A DNA stretch of 64,000 nt from Solirubrobacterales bacterium (lineage in GTDB: Bacteria; Actinomycetota; Thermoleophilia; Solirubrobacterales; 70-9). A program made the translations under genes and the position numbers. The stretch covers positions 42,186 to 106,185 of the forward strand of contig JAGQUR010000018.1 in assembly GCA_020438395.1 (NCBI GenBank). Reading direction: 5' to 3'. Each line of letters begins with the position of its first letter. Position 1 is the stretch's first letter. Of the stretch, positions 52,614 to 61,727 are shown piece after piece. Below the pieces are notes generated by a model. The model was not told the origin of the DNA, did no database searches, and worked only from the letters and a program-made list of their open reading frames with translations.

Positions 52614-53333
52614 TTGAGAGCAGTCACCTACGACTTCTGGAACACCCTGATGTGGGCGGAGCCCGGGATGATGGGGGAGCTTCGACGCGGCCAGATTGAA
52701 CTGGCGGCGGAAGGCATCGGGCTGGAACTGCCTCCGGATGCGATCGAACAGGGACTGCTTGCGATCGGTGAGTTGCACAGCGAAGCCTGGATGCGAGGTG
52801 AGCTTTTCAACCCCCGTGACGGAGCCGACCATTTCATCGCGTCGCTTGGAGAGGGGACCGCGGAGAAACATGCGGACGCACTGACCGCAGCCTTGCTGCT
52901 GGACTCGGTACAGCCTGACCTGAACATCGCTCCCGAAGTTGAGGACACTCTTGAGGTCCTGAAGGAGAACGGAATCCGGACCGCGATCGTATGTGACGTC
53001 GGGCTTGCCCCTTCAACGGTCCTTCGCCGAAGCCTCGAAAGCGCGGGCCTGATCGGACTATTCGATGCCTGGGCCTTCTCGGACGAGGTCGGTCACTACA
53101 AGCCGTCACCGGAAATCTTCAGGCACGCCCTGGAATCGATCGAAGTCGCCCCCGAGCACGCCGTTCATGTCGGTGATCTCCGGCGAACCGATGTCGCTGG
53201 TTCCCGAAGCTTCGGAATGACCGCGGTTCGCTATACCGGGCTGCTCGAGGACGATGACCACGAGTCAGCCGAAGCCGACCATGTGATCACCAGCCACAGC
53301 GAAATCCTGAAAATTCTGGGCCTTTCCGCCTGA
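52614..53333 (+). CDS. HAD-superfamily hydrolase
   Basis: 239 residues from TTG 52614 (LRAVTYDFWNTL); the open frame upstream is antisense to the SUI1-family gene. HAD motifs: I YDFWNTL (nucleophile Asp, with an Asn before Thr), II in IVCDVGLAP, III Lys in GHYKPSPEIF, IV HVGDLRRTDVAGSRSFGM. It has a helical cap, so subfamily IA phosphatase/haloacid-dehalogenase-like; substrate unknown. The short divergent gap leaves little room for separate promoters. Confidence 0.87.
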   Translation: MRAVTYDFWNTLMWAEPGMMGELRRGQIELAAEGIGLELPPDAIEQGLLAIGELHSEAWMRGELFNPRDGADHFIASLGEGTAEKHADALTAALLLDSVQPDLNIAPEVEDTLEVLKENGIRTAIVCDVGLAPSTVLRRSLESAGLIGLFDAWAFSDEVGHYKPSPEIFRHALESIEVAPEHAVHVGDLRRTDVAGSRSFGMTAVRYTGLLEDDDHESAEADHVITSHSEILKILGLSA

Positions 53334-53493
53334 AATTGGGGTCGGGGTGTCTGCGGGACGGTGACCTTGAGAATGGGGTCGCCGGCCTGCAGACCGGGAG
53401 CTCACTGCGCAACCCGGCCAGGGTTTCGAATCGTGAAGAAACATGGCCGCCGGACCAGACTGCCCTGCCCCGATTCAATAGATTCTGATCCCG

Positions 53494-53889
53494 ATGGATT
53501 CCGCTTCCGGACCCCGCGCTTCCGTTCGACGACGGATCGAGTTTTCTGATGTCGACTCTTCCGGCCGGTACCACTACGGGACCGTGATCAGGTTGATCGA
53601 GGCGGCCGAGGTGGAACTGCTTGCGGAACTCGGGTTGCTGGATTCGATCTACACCTCGATGCCGCGGGCGCGGCTCGAGGTCGACTACGTCTCGACCCTG
53701 CGTTTCCTTGATGAGGTCGAAATCACCGTGGAGGTGGTCGACCTCGGCAGGACCTCGGTCACCTTCGGTTTTGTGATCGAACGGGACGGCGACGTCTGCG
53801 CGCGGGCGAAGCTGATCACCGTCCACGTCGACGGTGACGGGAACCCCGCTCCATGGCCCGAGCAGGCCAGGGCCTGCCTTGCCGGCTGA
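53494..53889 (+). CDS. Hotdog-fold acyl-CoA thioesterase
   Basis: 131 residues. RIEFSDVDSSGRYHYGTVIRLIEAAEVELL matches the 4-hydroxybenzoyl-CoA thioesterase/YbgC type, with Asp and His/Tyr near the N-terminal hot-dog helix. The rest (RLEVDYVSTLRFLDEVEITVEV, SVTFGFVI) completes the sheet. It hydrolyses acyl-CoA thioesters; substrate unknown. The 160-bp gap upstream holds no gene. Confidence 0.85.
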   Translation: MDSASGPRASVRRRIEFSDVDSSGRYHYGTVIRLIEAAEVELLAELGLLDSIYTSMPRARLEVDYVSTLRFLDEVEITVEVVDLGRTSVTFGFVIERDGDVCARAKLITVHVDGDGNPAPWPEQARACLAG

Positions 53890-53973
53890 GCTTTCGGGCC
53901 GGTGAATCCGCCTCTGTAGATTCGGTCCGGTCCCGGATCAGTCAATTCCAACCAGTCCGAAGAGGAGATTCAA

Positions 53974-54381
53974 ATGGCAGAACTTGAAGGTCGCTCGCTC
54001 GAAATCGTCAGGGACGGCCAGAACTACGCGATCGTCGCCGTTCCGACCGATGACGGCTCGGTTCAGTCCGTGATCGTCTGGGCGCATGCCGATGAGGCTG
54101 GCAACGTGACCCTGAACAGCGCCGAGGGCCGTGCATGGCCGAAGAACCTCAGGAAGGCTGGCAGGGCGACCGTGACCATGATGGCCGACGGCAATCCCTA
54201 CGAGTATGTGTCGATCCGCGGCAAGCTGGTCGGAGACACGCACGAGGGCGCGGACGAAGACATCAACATGCTGGCCAAGAAGTACATCGACGCGGACGAA
54301 TATCCCTTCCGCCAGCCAGGTGAGGTCAGAGTCAAGTTCACCCTCGAGCCCGAGAAGGTCAACTACCTGAAGCAGGGTTAG
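53974..54381 (+). CDS. Pyridoxamine 5'-phosphate oxidase-fold (PPOX) family protein
   Basis: 135 residues of split beta-barrel type: NYAIVAVPTDDGSVQSVIVW, NVTLNSAEGRAWPKNLRKAG and RATVTMMADGNPYEYVSIRG. This is the actinobacterial small PPOX class that usually binds FMN or F420 and acts as a reductase or has unknown function. Cofactor cannot be decided by eye. ATG 53974 has GAGGAG seven bases upstream. Confidence 0.86.
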   Translation: MAELEGRSLEIVRDGQNYAIVAVPTDDGSVQSVIVWAHADEAGNVTLNSAEGRAWPKNLRKAGRATVTMMADGNPYEYVSIRGKLVGDTHEGADEDINMLAKKYIDADEYPFRQPGEVRVKFTLEPEKVNYLKQG

Positions 54382-54470
54382 TCGCGAGGTCCAGTCGGTC
54401 TGCCGCGGGGCCGGGAGCAGTGCAGGGGCGGCCGCGATCTGCAGGGTCGGGGCGGTCGCCATCCCCGTCC

Positions 54471-54513
54471 GACCCGGTTTGGGGTTCGGACTGACCCGGT
54501 TTGGGGTTCGGAC
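54471..54513. repeat. Tandem 21-bp repeat upstream of SGNH hydrolase gene
   Basis: GACCCGGTTTGGGGTTCGGAC occurs at 54471-54491 and, after one base, identically at 54493-54513, a 22-bp period of about two helical turns, ending 60 bp before the ATG. It could be a regulator binding site or a replication-slippage repeat. Confidence 0.7.
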
Positions 54514-54573
54514 CCCGGGGTAGTCACGGAGCACTCAGGAACGCTGGTGTTCCCAACTACCCCGGGAGATTTG

Positions 54574-55740
54574 ATGAAGCTTCGCAGTCGCTTTGTGTCC
54601 GCCCTCGCCTTGTTGGCCGGTCTGGTCGTGGCCGGTCTGGCTCTGACCGCTCCCGCCAACGCCGCGGACCAGTCGCTCAACTACGTCGCGATGGGCGATT
54701 CCTACAGCGCCGCGTCCGGCGTGCTCCCTCCCGACCCTTCCGCACCGCCGGAATGCCTCCGCTCCTCCCTGAACTACCCGCATGTCCTGGCGAAGAAGCT
54801 GGGGGCCGACCTGACCGACGTGACCTGCGGCGCTGCTGAAACCTCGGATTTCACCGAATCGCAATATCAGGGAGTGGCTCCGCAGCTGGACGCATTGGCC
54901 GATGACACCGACCTGGTCACCATGACCATCGGCGGCAACGACAGCAGTGTCTTCATCGGCGCCATCCTCAGCTGCGGGTCACTCGGCGCGGCATCTCTCG
55001 GCCAGGGGAGCCCCTGCCGGGACACTTTCGGAGACCAGTACGAGAACACGATCCGCGGGACCACCTACCCATCCCTGGTCGAGGCACTGAACGCTGTTCA
55101 CGCGAAGGCGCCAAAGGCCCGGGTCGCCATCCTCGGTTACCCCTGGATCATGCCCGAGGCCGACGGCTGCTTTCCGCAGATGCCGGTGGCCAGCGGGGAC
55201 GTCCCGTACCTGCGGTCCCTGCAGCGGACCCTCAACGACGCGGTCCGTCGTGCCGCCCGGGACACGGACTCGATCTACGTGAACATGAACTCTGTCTCGA
55301 ACGGCCACGACGCCTGCCAGCCGATCGGCACCCGCTGGATCGAACCGGTCCTGCTTGGCACCAATCCCGTGATCGTTCACCCCAACGCGCTCGGCGAGTC
55401 GAAGATGGCCGAGGAGGCGTTCAAGTCGCTCTCACAGGAGACCGGCAACGGTGCATCCCGGGCTCGACCACAGACCACGATCCGCAAGGTCCTGGTCAAG
55501 GGCAGAAAACACCAGGCCACGTTCAGGTTCAAGTCGAGCAAAGCCGGCTCGACCTTCCGCTGCCGGCTGGACAGGAGGAAGTTCAGGAACTGCCGCTCGC
55601 CGAAGAGCTACAGGAATCTGAAGCGGGGAAGGCATGTCTTCAGGGTCGCGGCGGTCGACGACCATGGCCGCATCGATCGCAGTCCGGCGGTGCTCCGTTT
55701 CCGGATCAGAGGGGACCGGACGGGTCACAACGCTCGCTGA
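54574..55740 (+). CDS. Secreted SGNH/GDSL hydrolase with C-terminal wall/adhesion-type module
   Basis: 388 residues from ATG 54574. Signal peptide with basic start (MKLRSRF), hydrophobic core and ANAAD cleavage region. Catalytic blocks: AMGDSYSAASG (Ser) and TIGGNDSS (Asn); the block V His is in VIVHPNALGES, but the usual Asp three residues before it is not present, as in Ser-His dyad actinobacterial esterases. The last 90 residues are the FRCRLDRRKFRNCRSP module shared with the 19346-22171 protein. Acts on an extracellular ester, possibly lipid or polysaccharide acetyl groups. Confidence 0.88.
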   Translation: MKLRSRFVSALALLAGLVVAGLALTAPANAADQSLNYVAMGDSYSAASGVLPPDPSAPPECLRSSLNYPHVLAKKLGADLTDVTCGAAETSDFTESQYQGVAPQLDALADDTDLVTMTIGGNDSSVFIGAILSCGSLGAASLGQGSPCRDTFGDQYENTIRGTTYPSLVEALNAVHAKAPKARVAILGYPWIMPEADGCFPQMPVASGDVPYLRSLQRTLNDAVRRAARDTDSIYVNMNSVSNGHDACQPIGTRWIEPVLLGTNPVIVHPNALGESKMAEEAFKSLSQETGNGASRARPQTTIRKVLVKGRKHQATFRFKSSKAGSTFRCRLDRRKFRNCRSPKSYRNLKRGRHVFRVAAVDDHGRIDRSPAVLRFRIRGDRTGHNAR

Positions 55741-55747
55741 GGTTTCG

Positions 55748-55842
55748 CCGCATCGGTGAAGACCCACCGCATCGCTGAAGACCCACCGCATCGCTGAAGA
55801 CCCGCCGGGTCGATAAAGACCGATCGCATCGCCAAAGACCCG
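55748..55842. repeat. Five tandem 19-bp units between two genes
   Basis: Units beginning at 55748, 55767, 55786, 55805 and 55824; the first three are nearly identical (core CCGCATCGCTGAAGACCC), the last two diverged. It fills the 124-bp gap between the SGNH gene and the convergent antiporter gene. Possibly a slippage minisatellite or a transcription-end structure. Confidence 0.8.
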
Positions 55843-55864
55843 CCGATGCCGGCCAATTCCGGTC

Positions 55865-57700
55865 TCAGGTCAGGGCGCTGCCCATCCGCGTGGGCTCCTG
55901 CCAGGCCTCGTCCGGATCGACGGACGCCGGCCCCGGGTGGAGCAGCACCATCCCGGTTCCCTCGGGCGGGGCCTGCCCGGGGAGGTCCGACCAGCCGTCA
56001 AGAACCCTGATCCTGACCGTCGCGTGGTCGCTCGAGCGATGGTTGCTTTCGACCGCATCACCGAAATCGGTGACCAGTCCACTCGCGTCGGGACCTTCTC
56101 CCTTCACGACCTCACCGAGCGGCGCGTCCACATCCCCAAGCACCACGGCGATCGGGCAGCTGACCTTCAGGCCGACCGACCTGACCCATTCTTCCTGTCC
56201 GGGGTCGGTCACGGCGAGGACCAGCGACGCGTTGAAATCGTGAGCGGCAAAAAGGGTAGTCCGGGCGGTGTTGTCGGTGATCCTGATCAGCGGATCCGCG
56301 TCGATCCCGAGCCGGCGACAGGTTCCGCTCAACCGGTCGAGTTCGGCCCGACGCTGCCGGGGCGGTGAGTCTTCTCCGGCCAGCAGCAGGACCTCAACCT
56401 TTCCCGCCTCCCGGCGGGCGACGCTCCGGGCGAGCCGGAGTCCGAGCTGGGCGCCCTCAAGGTTTGCGATCGCCACCAGAACCCTTTCGCCCAGTTCCGG
56501 GGTCAACTCTTCCGGCAGCTCGATCCTGGACTTCGCACGCTCGGCGACGATTGTCGCGACCAGCACACTGACCAGAATCAGGACCAGCACCGCGTTCACA
56601 ACGGACTCTCCGAAGAGCCCGATGTTGAAGCCCACAGTGGTCGCGGCGAGTGTGGCGGCTGCCTGCGGGGCCGAGAGCGCGAACGCCAGGTTCGCCTGGG
56701 GGCCGGTCGCCTTGAGTATGAGCCGGGTCAGCTGTCCCGCTATGTACTTGCCGCCGAGGCAGGCGACGATCAAGAGCGCCGCCAGGCCGATCGTCTCGCC
56801 TTCGAACATCACGGCCGGCTTGAGCAGCAGCCCGACCGACACCAGGAAGACCGGGATGAAGACCGCGCCCCCGAAGAAGTCGATCCGGTTCATCAGGGGT
56901 CCCTCGGTTGGCACGAGCCGGTTCATGGCCAGCCCGGCGAAGAAGGCCCCGACGATGCCCTCGATCCCGAAAGTCTCGGCCACGACCGCGGCGATCAGGA
57001 AGGAAGCGATCGCGATCGCGTACCTGACCGTCCGTTCCTGGCCGAGGAACCGGAAGGCACGACGTGCGAGAAACGGCAGGGCGACGAAACAGACCAGACC
57101 CAGGCTGAGGAAGCCGAGACCGAGCTCCAGGATCACGTCGCTGGTGCTGCCCGTTCCCGATTGCGTTCCCGCAACGACCGCGAGGATCACCAGCGCGATC
57201 GTGTCGGTCAGGACGGTGGCTCCCACGACACTTGCCACGACCGGGTCGTTGTTCAGGCCGGCGTCCTTCGCCAGCGGATACAGCAGGAGGGTGTGCGAGG
57301 CGAGCAGCGAGCCGAGCAGCAGGCTGGCCGGGAGCTCCCAGCCGAGGCCGGCACCGACCATCACGCCGAACGCCATTGGGAACGCGAAGGTGAGCAATCC
57401 GAAGGTGGTGGCCGACTTCCGGTGTCGCCTGAGCAGCGAGAGGTCTAGCTCCACTCCGGCGATGAACATCAGGTAGAGCAGGCCGAGCTGGCCGAGATCC
57501 GGGATGGTGGTGCTGCCCGGATCGAGCAGGCCGAACCCGTTGGGACCGATCAGAAATCCGCCGACGAGCAGTCCGATGATGCCCGGTATCCGGGCCATCC
57601 TGACCAGGGGAGGCCCGAGGATCACGACCACGAAGAGGGCCAGAAACTCCCATGCCCCTCCCGATGGCGATTCAAGGGTGATGGAGGCCAGATTCAGCAT
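55865..57700 (-). CDS. CPA2-family cation:proton antiporter with cytoplasmic USP-like domain
   Basis: 611 residues. Residues 1-390 contain about twelve hydrophobic helices with IPGIIGLLVGGFLIGPNGFG, SHTLLLYPLAKDAGLNNDPVVAS and ATVLTDTIALVI (the TDT of the ion-binding helix region), typical of KefB/NhaS-like exchangers. The C-terminal 200 residues (RVLVAIANLEGAQLGLRLARSVA..., ASLVLAVTD) resemble a universal-stress/nucleotide-sensing domain instead of TrkA-N. Exchanges Na+ or K+ for H+ at the membrane. Confidence 0.9.
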   Translation of the reverse strand: MLNLASITLESPSGGAWEFLALFVVVILGPPLVRMARIPGIIGLLVGGFLIGPNGFGLLDPGSTTIPDLGQLGLLYLMFIAGVELDLSLLRRHRKSATTFGLLTFAFPMAFGVMVGAGLGWELPASLLLGSLLASHTLLLYPLAKDAGLNNDPVVASVVGATVLTDTIALVILAVVAGTQSGTGSTSDVILELGLGFLSLGLVCFVALPFLARRAFRFLGQERTVRYAIAIASFLIAAVVAETFGIEGIVGAFFAGLAMNRLVPTEGPLMNRIDFFGGAVFIPVFLVSVGLLLKPAVMFEGETIGLAALLIVACLGGKYIAGQLTRLILKATGPQANLAFALSAPQAAATLAATTVGFNIGLFGESVVNAVLVLILVSVLVATIVAERAKSRIELPEELTPELGERVLVAIANLEGAQLGLRLARSVARREAGKVEVLLLAGEDSPPRQRRAELDRLSGTCRRLGIDADPLIRITDNTARTTLFAAHDFNASLVLAVTDPGQEEWVRSVGLKVSCPIAVVLGDVDAPLGEVVKGEGPDASGLVTDFGDAVESNHRSSDHATVRIRVLDGWSDLPGQAPPEGTGMVLLHPGPASVDPDEAWQEPTRMGSALT

Positions 57701-57707
57701 TTCCGAC

Positions 57708-58547
57708 TCATTGGTTGGTCCTCAACAGCGGGATGTTGGCCGAAAGGTCGGATACGGAAATGCCAAGCCAATCGGCCGAGAGCTGGTCGATCGTTCCGTC
57801 GGCTTCCATCGAACGAAGCGCGGAGCCGACCGCATCGGTATTGGACGAGCCCTTCGGAAGTGCCGCGGCTATCGGCTCCGGATCGTTGAGTTGAGCGGCG
57901 ATCGTGAGGTTGGGGCTCTCCTTGATGATCGCCTGGGCGGCAGCCAGGTCGAACAGCGCCGCGTCGGCGGTGCCCTTCCTGACCGCCTCGATTTCCCGGT
58001 CGCGGTTCTCGAAGCGAAGCGGCTCCTGATCGGGCCGGATCGTGTCGTCGACGATCCCTTCCAGGGTCGTGTTCCTGCCGACCGCGATCTTCATGCCCTG
58101 GGCCGTTTCCAGATCCGGTATTTCGGTTCCGTCCCTGGTCAGGAAGGCCGGGGTTGTCTGCAGGTAAGGCGTGGTGAAGTCGAGATTCTCTTCGCGCTCC
58201 GAAGTTGGCGTCAGCAGGGACATGGCGATGTCGGCGTCGCCGAGATTCCCGGCAACGATCTCCGAGAACTCCCTGGTCTCCACCTTCACTCCGTCGAGCC
58301 CCAGCCGGCTGGCGAGCTCTTCGGCCATTTCGTACTCGAACCCGCCGGTGGGGTGGGCGGCTGTGCCCTCCCAGAAGCCGACCGTGGGGAAGGGCTGGGT
58401 CACTACCGTCAGGACGTTGTCATGGGCGGGAGTGAACGTCCCGGAAGCGCTGTCGGAAATCTCACAGCCGGTCAGTGCGAACGTGAGAACGACGGCCGCC
58501 AGGGCCCCGATCACGATCCCGGTGACCCTTCGCAGTGACGACCGCAT
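57708..58547 (-). CDS. ABC transporter substrate-binding lipoprotein, amino-acid type
   Basis: 279 residues. Lipoprotein signal peptide ending in lipobox LTGC at about residue 28, then a type-II periplasmic-binding fold (SBP_bac_3): FWEGTAAHPTGGFEYEMAEELASRLG, DIAMSLLTPTSEREENLDFT, KIAVGRNTTLEGIV, and IDQLSADWLG at the end. Captures an amino acid or similar solute; no permease or ATPase is adjacent. Overlaps the upstream MBL-like gene stop by one base and precedes the antiporter by 7 bp, so all three are likely co-transcribed. Confidence 0.9.
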   Translation of the reverse strand: MRSSLRRVTGIVIGALAAVVLTFALTGCEISDSASGTFTPAHDNVLTVVTQPFPTVGFWEGTAAHPTGGFEYEMAEELASRLGLDGVKVETREFSEIVAGNLGDADIAMSLLTPTSEREENLDFTTPYLQTTPAFLTRDGTEIPDLETAQGMKIAVGRNTTLEGIVDDTIRPDQEPLRFENRDREIEAVRKGTADAALFDLAAAQAIIKESPNLTIAAQLNDPEPIAAALPKGSSNTDAVGSALRSMEADGTIDQLSADWLGISVSDLSANIPLLRTNQ

Positions 58548-59143
58548 CAGCGAAACGCGAACGGAATCTTCAGCATCGTGCCCGGAAGGTCCCGCCGGGA
58601 TCGTTCCAGCGCTTCCTGCAGGGCAATCGTGGCTTGTTTTCCGTTGATCGGATCACCGTGGCCCATCAGCAGGTGTTTCGGGTTGTAGGTGCCGAGTTGC
58701 CGGCGCGGCGGCGTGGCCCGCAGGCCGATGTGAACGCCGGCACCCGCCTCCGAGGGATTGAACATCTTGCTGGCGCCGATCGCCTCGGCCACGACCAGGG
58801 TCTTGGTCTTCTTCCACCAGAGTGCCCGCTCTTTCCAGATCCGGTTCTCGACAACCTCGATCGCCTCGAAAGGGGTGCCCCTCAACTCGAGCGGAAGGGC
58901 GACCAGATCAACGCCGAGCCGGTCGGCAACCTCCTGACAATCCCGGTTATGGCGATCGAGCAACTGGAAGACAACCGCAGGCTTGCCGAGGGAAAGTGCG
59001 CGGTCCATCGCGGCTTCGTCATCGACCGGATCGATCAGCCAGACCTTCTCGCCATCGGTGAGGGCATGCGAGGCACGGGCCATCGGCTCGTCCATGACCC
59101 AGCTGATTCCGATCTCGCCGTTCTCGATGATCCTCGCGCCCAC
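58547..59143 (-). CDS. MBL-fold-like / DUF4336-like small protein
   Basis: 198 residues using GTG 59143 (VGARIIENGEIGISW); the longer frame to 59560 is antisense to the SGNH gene and rejected. Weak metallo-beta-lactamase-like features: KVWLIDPVDDEAAM, AVVFQLLDRHNRDCQEVA, and KHLLMGHGDPI near the end, where Asp/His/Gly positions fit a degenerate MBL fold. Only part of the HxHxDH motif is recognisable (RHNRD), so catalysis is uncertain. Confidence 0.65.
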   Translation of the reverse strand: MGARIIENGEIGISWVMDEPMARASHALTDGEKVWLIDPVDDEAAMDRALSLGKPAVVFQLLDRHNRDCQEVADRLGVDLVALPLELRGTPFEAIEVVENRIWKERALWWKKTKTLVVAEAIGASKMFNPSEAGAGVHIGLRATPPRRQLGTYNPKHLLMGHGDPINGKQATIALQEALERSRRDLPGTMLKIPFAFR

Positions 59144-59204
59144 GATGGGAAGTTTATTCCTGCATGCGAACCGAATGACTACCGCGAGGGTTAAGGTTTG
59201 CGAA

Positions 59205-60911
59205 ATGCGGGGATCGGACTTCAGACACAGGGGACTCGTGTGGGTGGTCTCGTTTGCTCTTGCGCTGCTGGCAGGGTCGACTCTCCTCACAGCCGGCTCG
59301 AACGCAGCCGGCAAGGGTTCGGGTCCGGTTCGCCTTGCCGGTTCCGGTTCCAGCTGGAAGGTTCTCTTCCCGGTGCGACTGCCGCTGAACGTGTCCGGGC
59401 AGAAGGTCAACGGACGGATCACGATCAATCTCCCTCGGGGCAGCTGGACTTCCCGATGGGGGTTCACGGCCCACGCGGGAAGGCTCAGGCTTGGAGACCA
59501 GCGCCGGAAGTTCACCTTCATCAAGGGGGTGCGGGTCCCGAAGGCGGTCGCGGGGGTCATCGCGAGAAGGCATCAGGCGATCAGAACGACGCTGAAGGTC
59601 GGGTACCGCATCCCGTCCGCCGAACTTTCCGAGGTCTCGACCGGCGGCTTCGCCTCGACCCAGACCGGAATGCCCAGGGCGGGGGCCGGTTTCTGCGAGA
59701 CCCTGCCGAGGCTTCTGGTCCGCCCCTCGTCGAACGGGGCCCAACGGATCGCCCTGCCGGCCTGTGGGCGCAAGCTGAACTGGAGGATCGGCGAATCCCC
59801 GCGCAAGGGAAAGGTGATTCGCAAGGGCCGCGCGATGCTTTACCGGCCCTCGGGCGGAGCCGGGGTCGACGAATTCGTGATCGAGGGATTCCGGAGGGGG
59901 CGCCTGACCGCGAAGCAGAGGGTTCAGGTGCGCCTGCTGGACGGCGATGCCTCGAACATTTCCGTGGTCGCCTTCGGTGATTCGGTCACCGCGGGCTTCG
60001 GCTATTTCGGTGCCACCGGCAAGCAGATGGGGGTGACCCAGCTCGACGACTGCCGGCCCGGCGCGACCACCTTCAATGACGCCTGTTCGTCGAATTCCAC
60101 GAACCGCGACAGTTCGATCGGGACCAAACCGAATTACCTGCCGGACTTCGGTCTCTCAAGGAATATTTCCTGGGCCGCGCAGTGGACCAATCAGTACGGG
60201 ATTACCAGTTACCGGAACTACGCGGTGACCGGTTCGGCCCCGAGCGACTGGCTGCCGGGCGGCCAGTTCGAGTCGACCCTCCAGTCGATCGAGCAGCAGG
60301 ACCCCACCTACATCCTGATGACGATGGGCGCCAATCCCCTGCTCTCGGATGTTCTGTTCGGCGTGGACAACATGGGCTGTGCCCTCGAATCGGACCTTTT
60401 CGGCGATTTCCGCCAATGCGTGCTGGATGCCTTCTCGGCGGTGGACCTGAACCAGAAACTGAATGACCTTTACACCAGTCTGGTCAGTAACTCCACCTCG
60501 CATATCGTCGTCATGCAGTACCACCTGGCGGTACCTTCGACCGCGATCGCCTACAGCGCGACCCAGCTGGAAATGATGACCGAACTCCTGAATGGCGTGA
60601 TCAGCGACGAGGCGGCACAGGTCTCGCCCAGCCGGATCACGGTGGTCGCCCCGCCGCGCTTTGACGTGGGCATCGACATGGAACCGCTCTACCAGTCGAA
60701 CTACAGCTGTTCTTTCCTCGGCTACAAGGTCGATGGGCCGAGCGTCCAGGCGACGATCAGCCAGGACGAACTGGAGGTCGACCACCCCCTTTCCTTCTGC
60801 TCCGGGCCAGCGATCGGGTCGCCCTGGATCATCAGCGGGGATACCGGGATCCATCCCAGCGCGGCCGGCTATCTGCACATGGCCAGCCAGGTGCCCGCTC
60901 CCGGCTCCTGA
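59205..60911 (+). CDS. Secreted SGNH hydrolase-like protein
   Basis: 568 residues from ATG 59205. Signal peptide (MRGSDFRHRG then FALALLAGSTLLTAGSNAAG). Residues 30-230 are a beta-rich region without recognised domain. The SGNH domain follows: VVAFGDSVTAGFGYFG (Ser), TMGANPLLSD (GxN with the following Asp replaced by Pro) and DTGIHPSAAGY (Asp-x2-x-His block). Probably an extracellular esterase or lipase. Divergent from the MBL-like gene (61 bp between starts) and followed by msrA after 77 bp. Confidence 0.85.
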   Translation: MRGSDFRHRGLVWVVSFALALLAGSTLLTAGSNAAGKGSGPVRLAGSGSSWKVLFPVRLPLNVSGQKVNGRITINLPRGSWTSRWGFTAHAGRLRLGDQRRKFTFIKGVRVPKAVAGVIARRHQAIRTTLKVGYRIPSAELSEVSTGGFASTQTGMPRAGAGFCETLPRLLVRPSSNGAQRIALPACGRKLNWRIGESPRKGKVIRKGRAMLYRPSGGAGVDEFVIEGFRRGRLTAKQRVQVRLLDGDASNISVVAFGDSVTAGFGYFGATGKQMGVTQLDDCRPGATTFNDACSSNSTNRDSSIGTKPNYLPDFGLSRNISWAAQWTNQYGITSYRNYAVTGSAPSDWLPGGQFESTLQSIEQQDPTYILMTMGANPLLSDVLFGVDNMGCALESDLFGDFRQCVLDAFSAVDLNQKLNDLYTSLVSNSTSHIVVMQYHLAVPSTAIAYSATQLEMMTELLNGVISDEAAQVSPSRITVVAPPRFDVGIDMEPLYQSNYSCSFLGYKVDGPSVQATISQDELEVDHPLSFCSGPAIGSPWIISGDTGIHPSAAGYLHMASQVPAPGS

Positions 60912-60988
60912 ACTCCGGAAGGCCCGCTGCCGGGATTCACCGGCCGTTCATTCACCGACTGTTAATACCTCCGGAGTAGCATCGGTTC

Positions 60989-61648
60989 ATGTTCTTCGGC
61001 CGCGACAAGACCACCATGCCCGCCCCGGAGGATGCGCTCCCGGGCCGATCCGACTACGACTTTCCGATCCCGGACAAACACACGGTCCTGGGCACCCCGA
61101 TAAAGGGGCCTTTCCCGGAAGGGATCGAGACCGCCTACTTTGCCCTCGGCTGCTTCTGGGGAGCGGAGCGACTCTTCTGGAACCTCGATGGCGTCTACAC
61201 GACCGCTGTCGGCTACCAGAACGGTTTCACGCCGTACCCGACCTACGAGGAAGTCTGCACCGGCAAGACGGGTCACGCCGAAGCGGTGCTGGTCGCTTTT
61301 GACCCCGGGAAAATCAGCTACGAGAAGCTGCTCGAAGTCTTCTTCTCCGAGCATGACCCGACCCAGGGAATGCGCCAGGGCAATGACGTCGGCACCCAGT
61401 ACCGGTCGGCCATCTTCACGGTCGGTGACCGGCAGCGCGAGGTCGCGGAAATGGCCCGCGACACTTACCAGGAGGCGCTGAAGGAGCGGGGACTGGGGGA
61501 GATAACGACCGGCATAGAAGAGGCCGGCCCCTTCTACTACGCGGAGGGCCCGCATCAGCAGTATCTGGACAAGGTTCCGAACGGTTACTGCGGTCTGGCC
61601 GGTACCGGGGTGGCCTGCCGGGTTCCCGTTCCCGGTGGTTCCGGCTGA
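60989..61648 (+). CDS. msrA: Peptide methionine-S-sulfoxide reductase
   Basis: 219 residues. [13 protein letters not shown] at about 51-63 holds the catalytic Cys; [53 protein letters not shown] and the C-terminal [14 protein letters not shown] are all hallmarks. Reduces the S-diastereomer of methionine sulfoxide using thioredoxin, linking it to trxB earlier in the window. Full length with a 45-residue N-terminal extension common in actinobacteria. Confidence 0.96.
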   Translation: MFFGRDKTTMPAPEDALPGRSDYDFPIPDKHTVLGTPIKGPFPEGIETAYFALGCFWGAERLFWNLDGVYTTAVGYQNGFTPYPTYEEVCTGKTGHAEAVLVAFDPGKISYEKLLEVFFSEHDPTQGMRQGNDVGTQYRSAIFTVGDRQREVAEMARDTYQEALKERGLGEITTGIEEAGPFYYAEGPHQQYLDKVPNGYCGLAGTGVACRVPVPGGSG

Positions 61649-61727
61649 CCGGTCTCGCGGGGGCCGGTCCTCTCGCCCGGCCATAAATTAGGATTCCCGC
61701 GGTGCCAAACCTGTTCACAGGACGGTC

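Noticed and set aside
54471-55842. CRISPR array
   Set aside because: The repeats here are contiguous 19-22 bp tandem units without spacers, and no cas genes are present.
58547-59560. Longer minus-strand version of the MBL-like gene
   Set aside because: The part upstream of 59143 overlaps the SGNH gene in antisense and has no conserved features.
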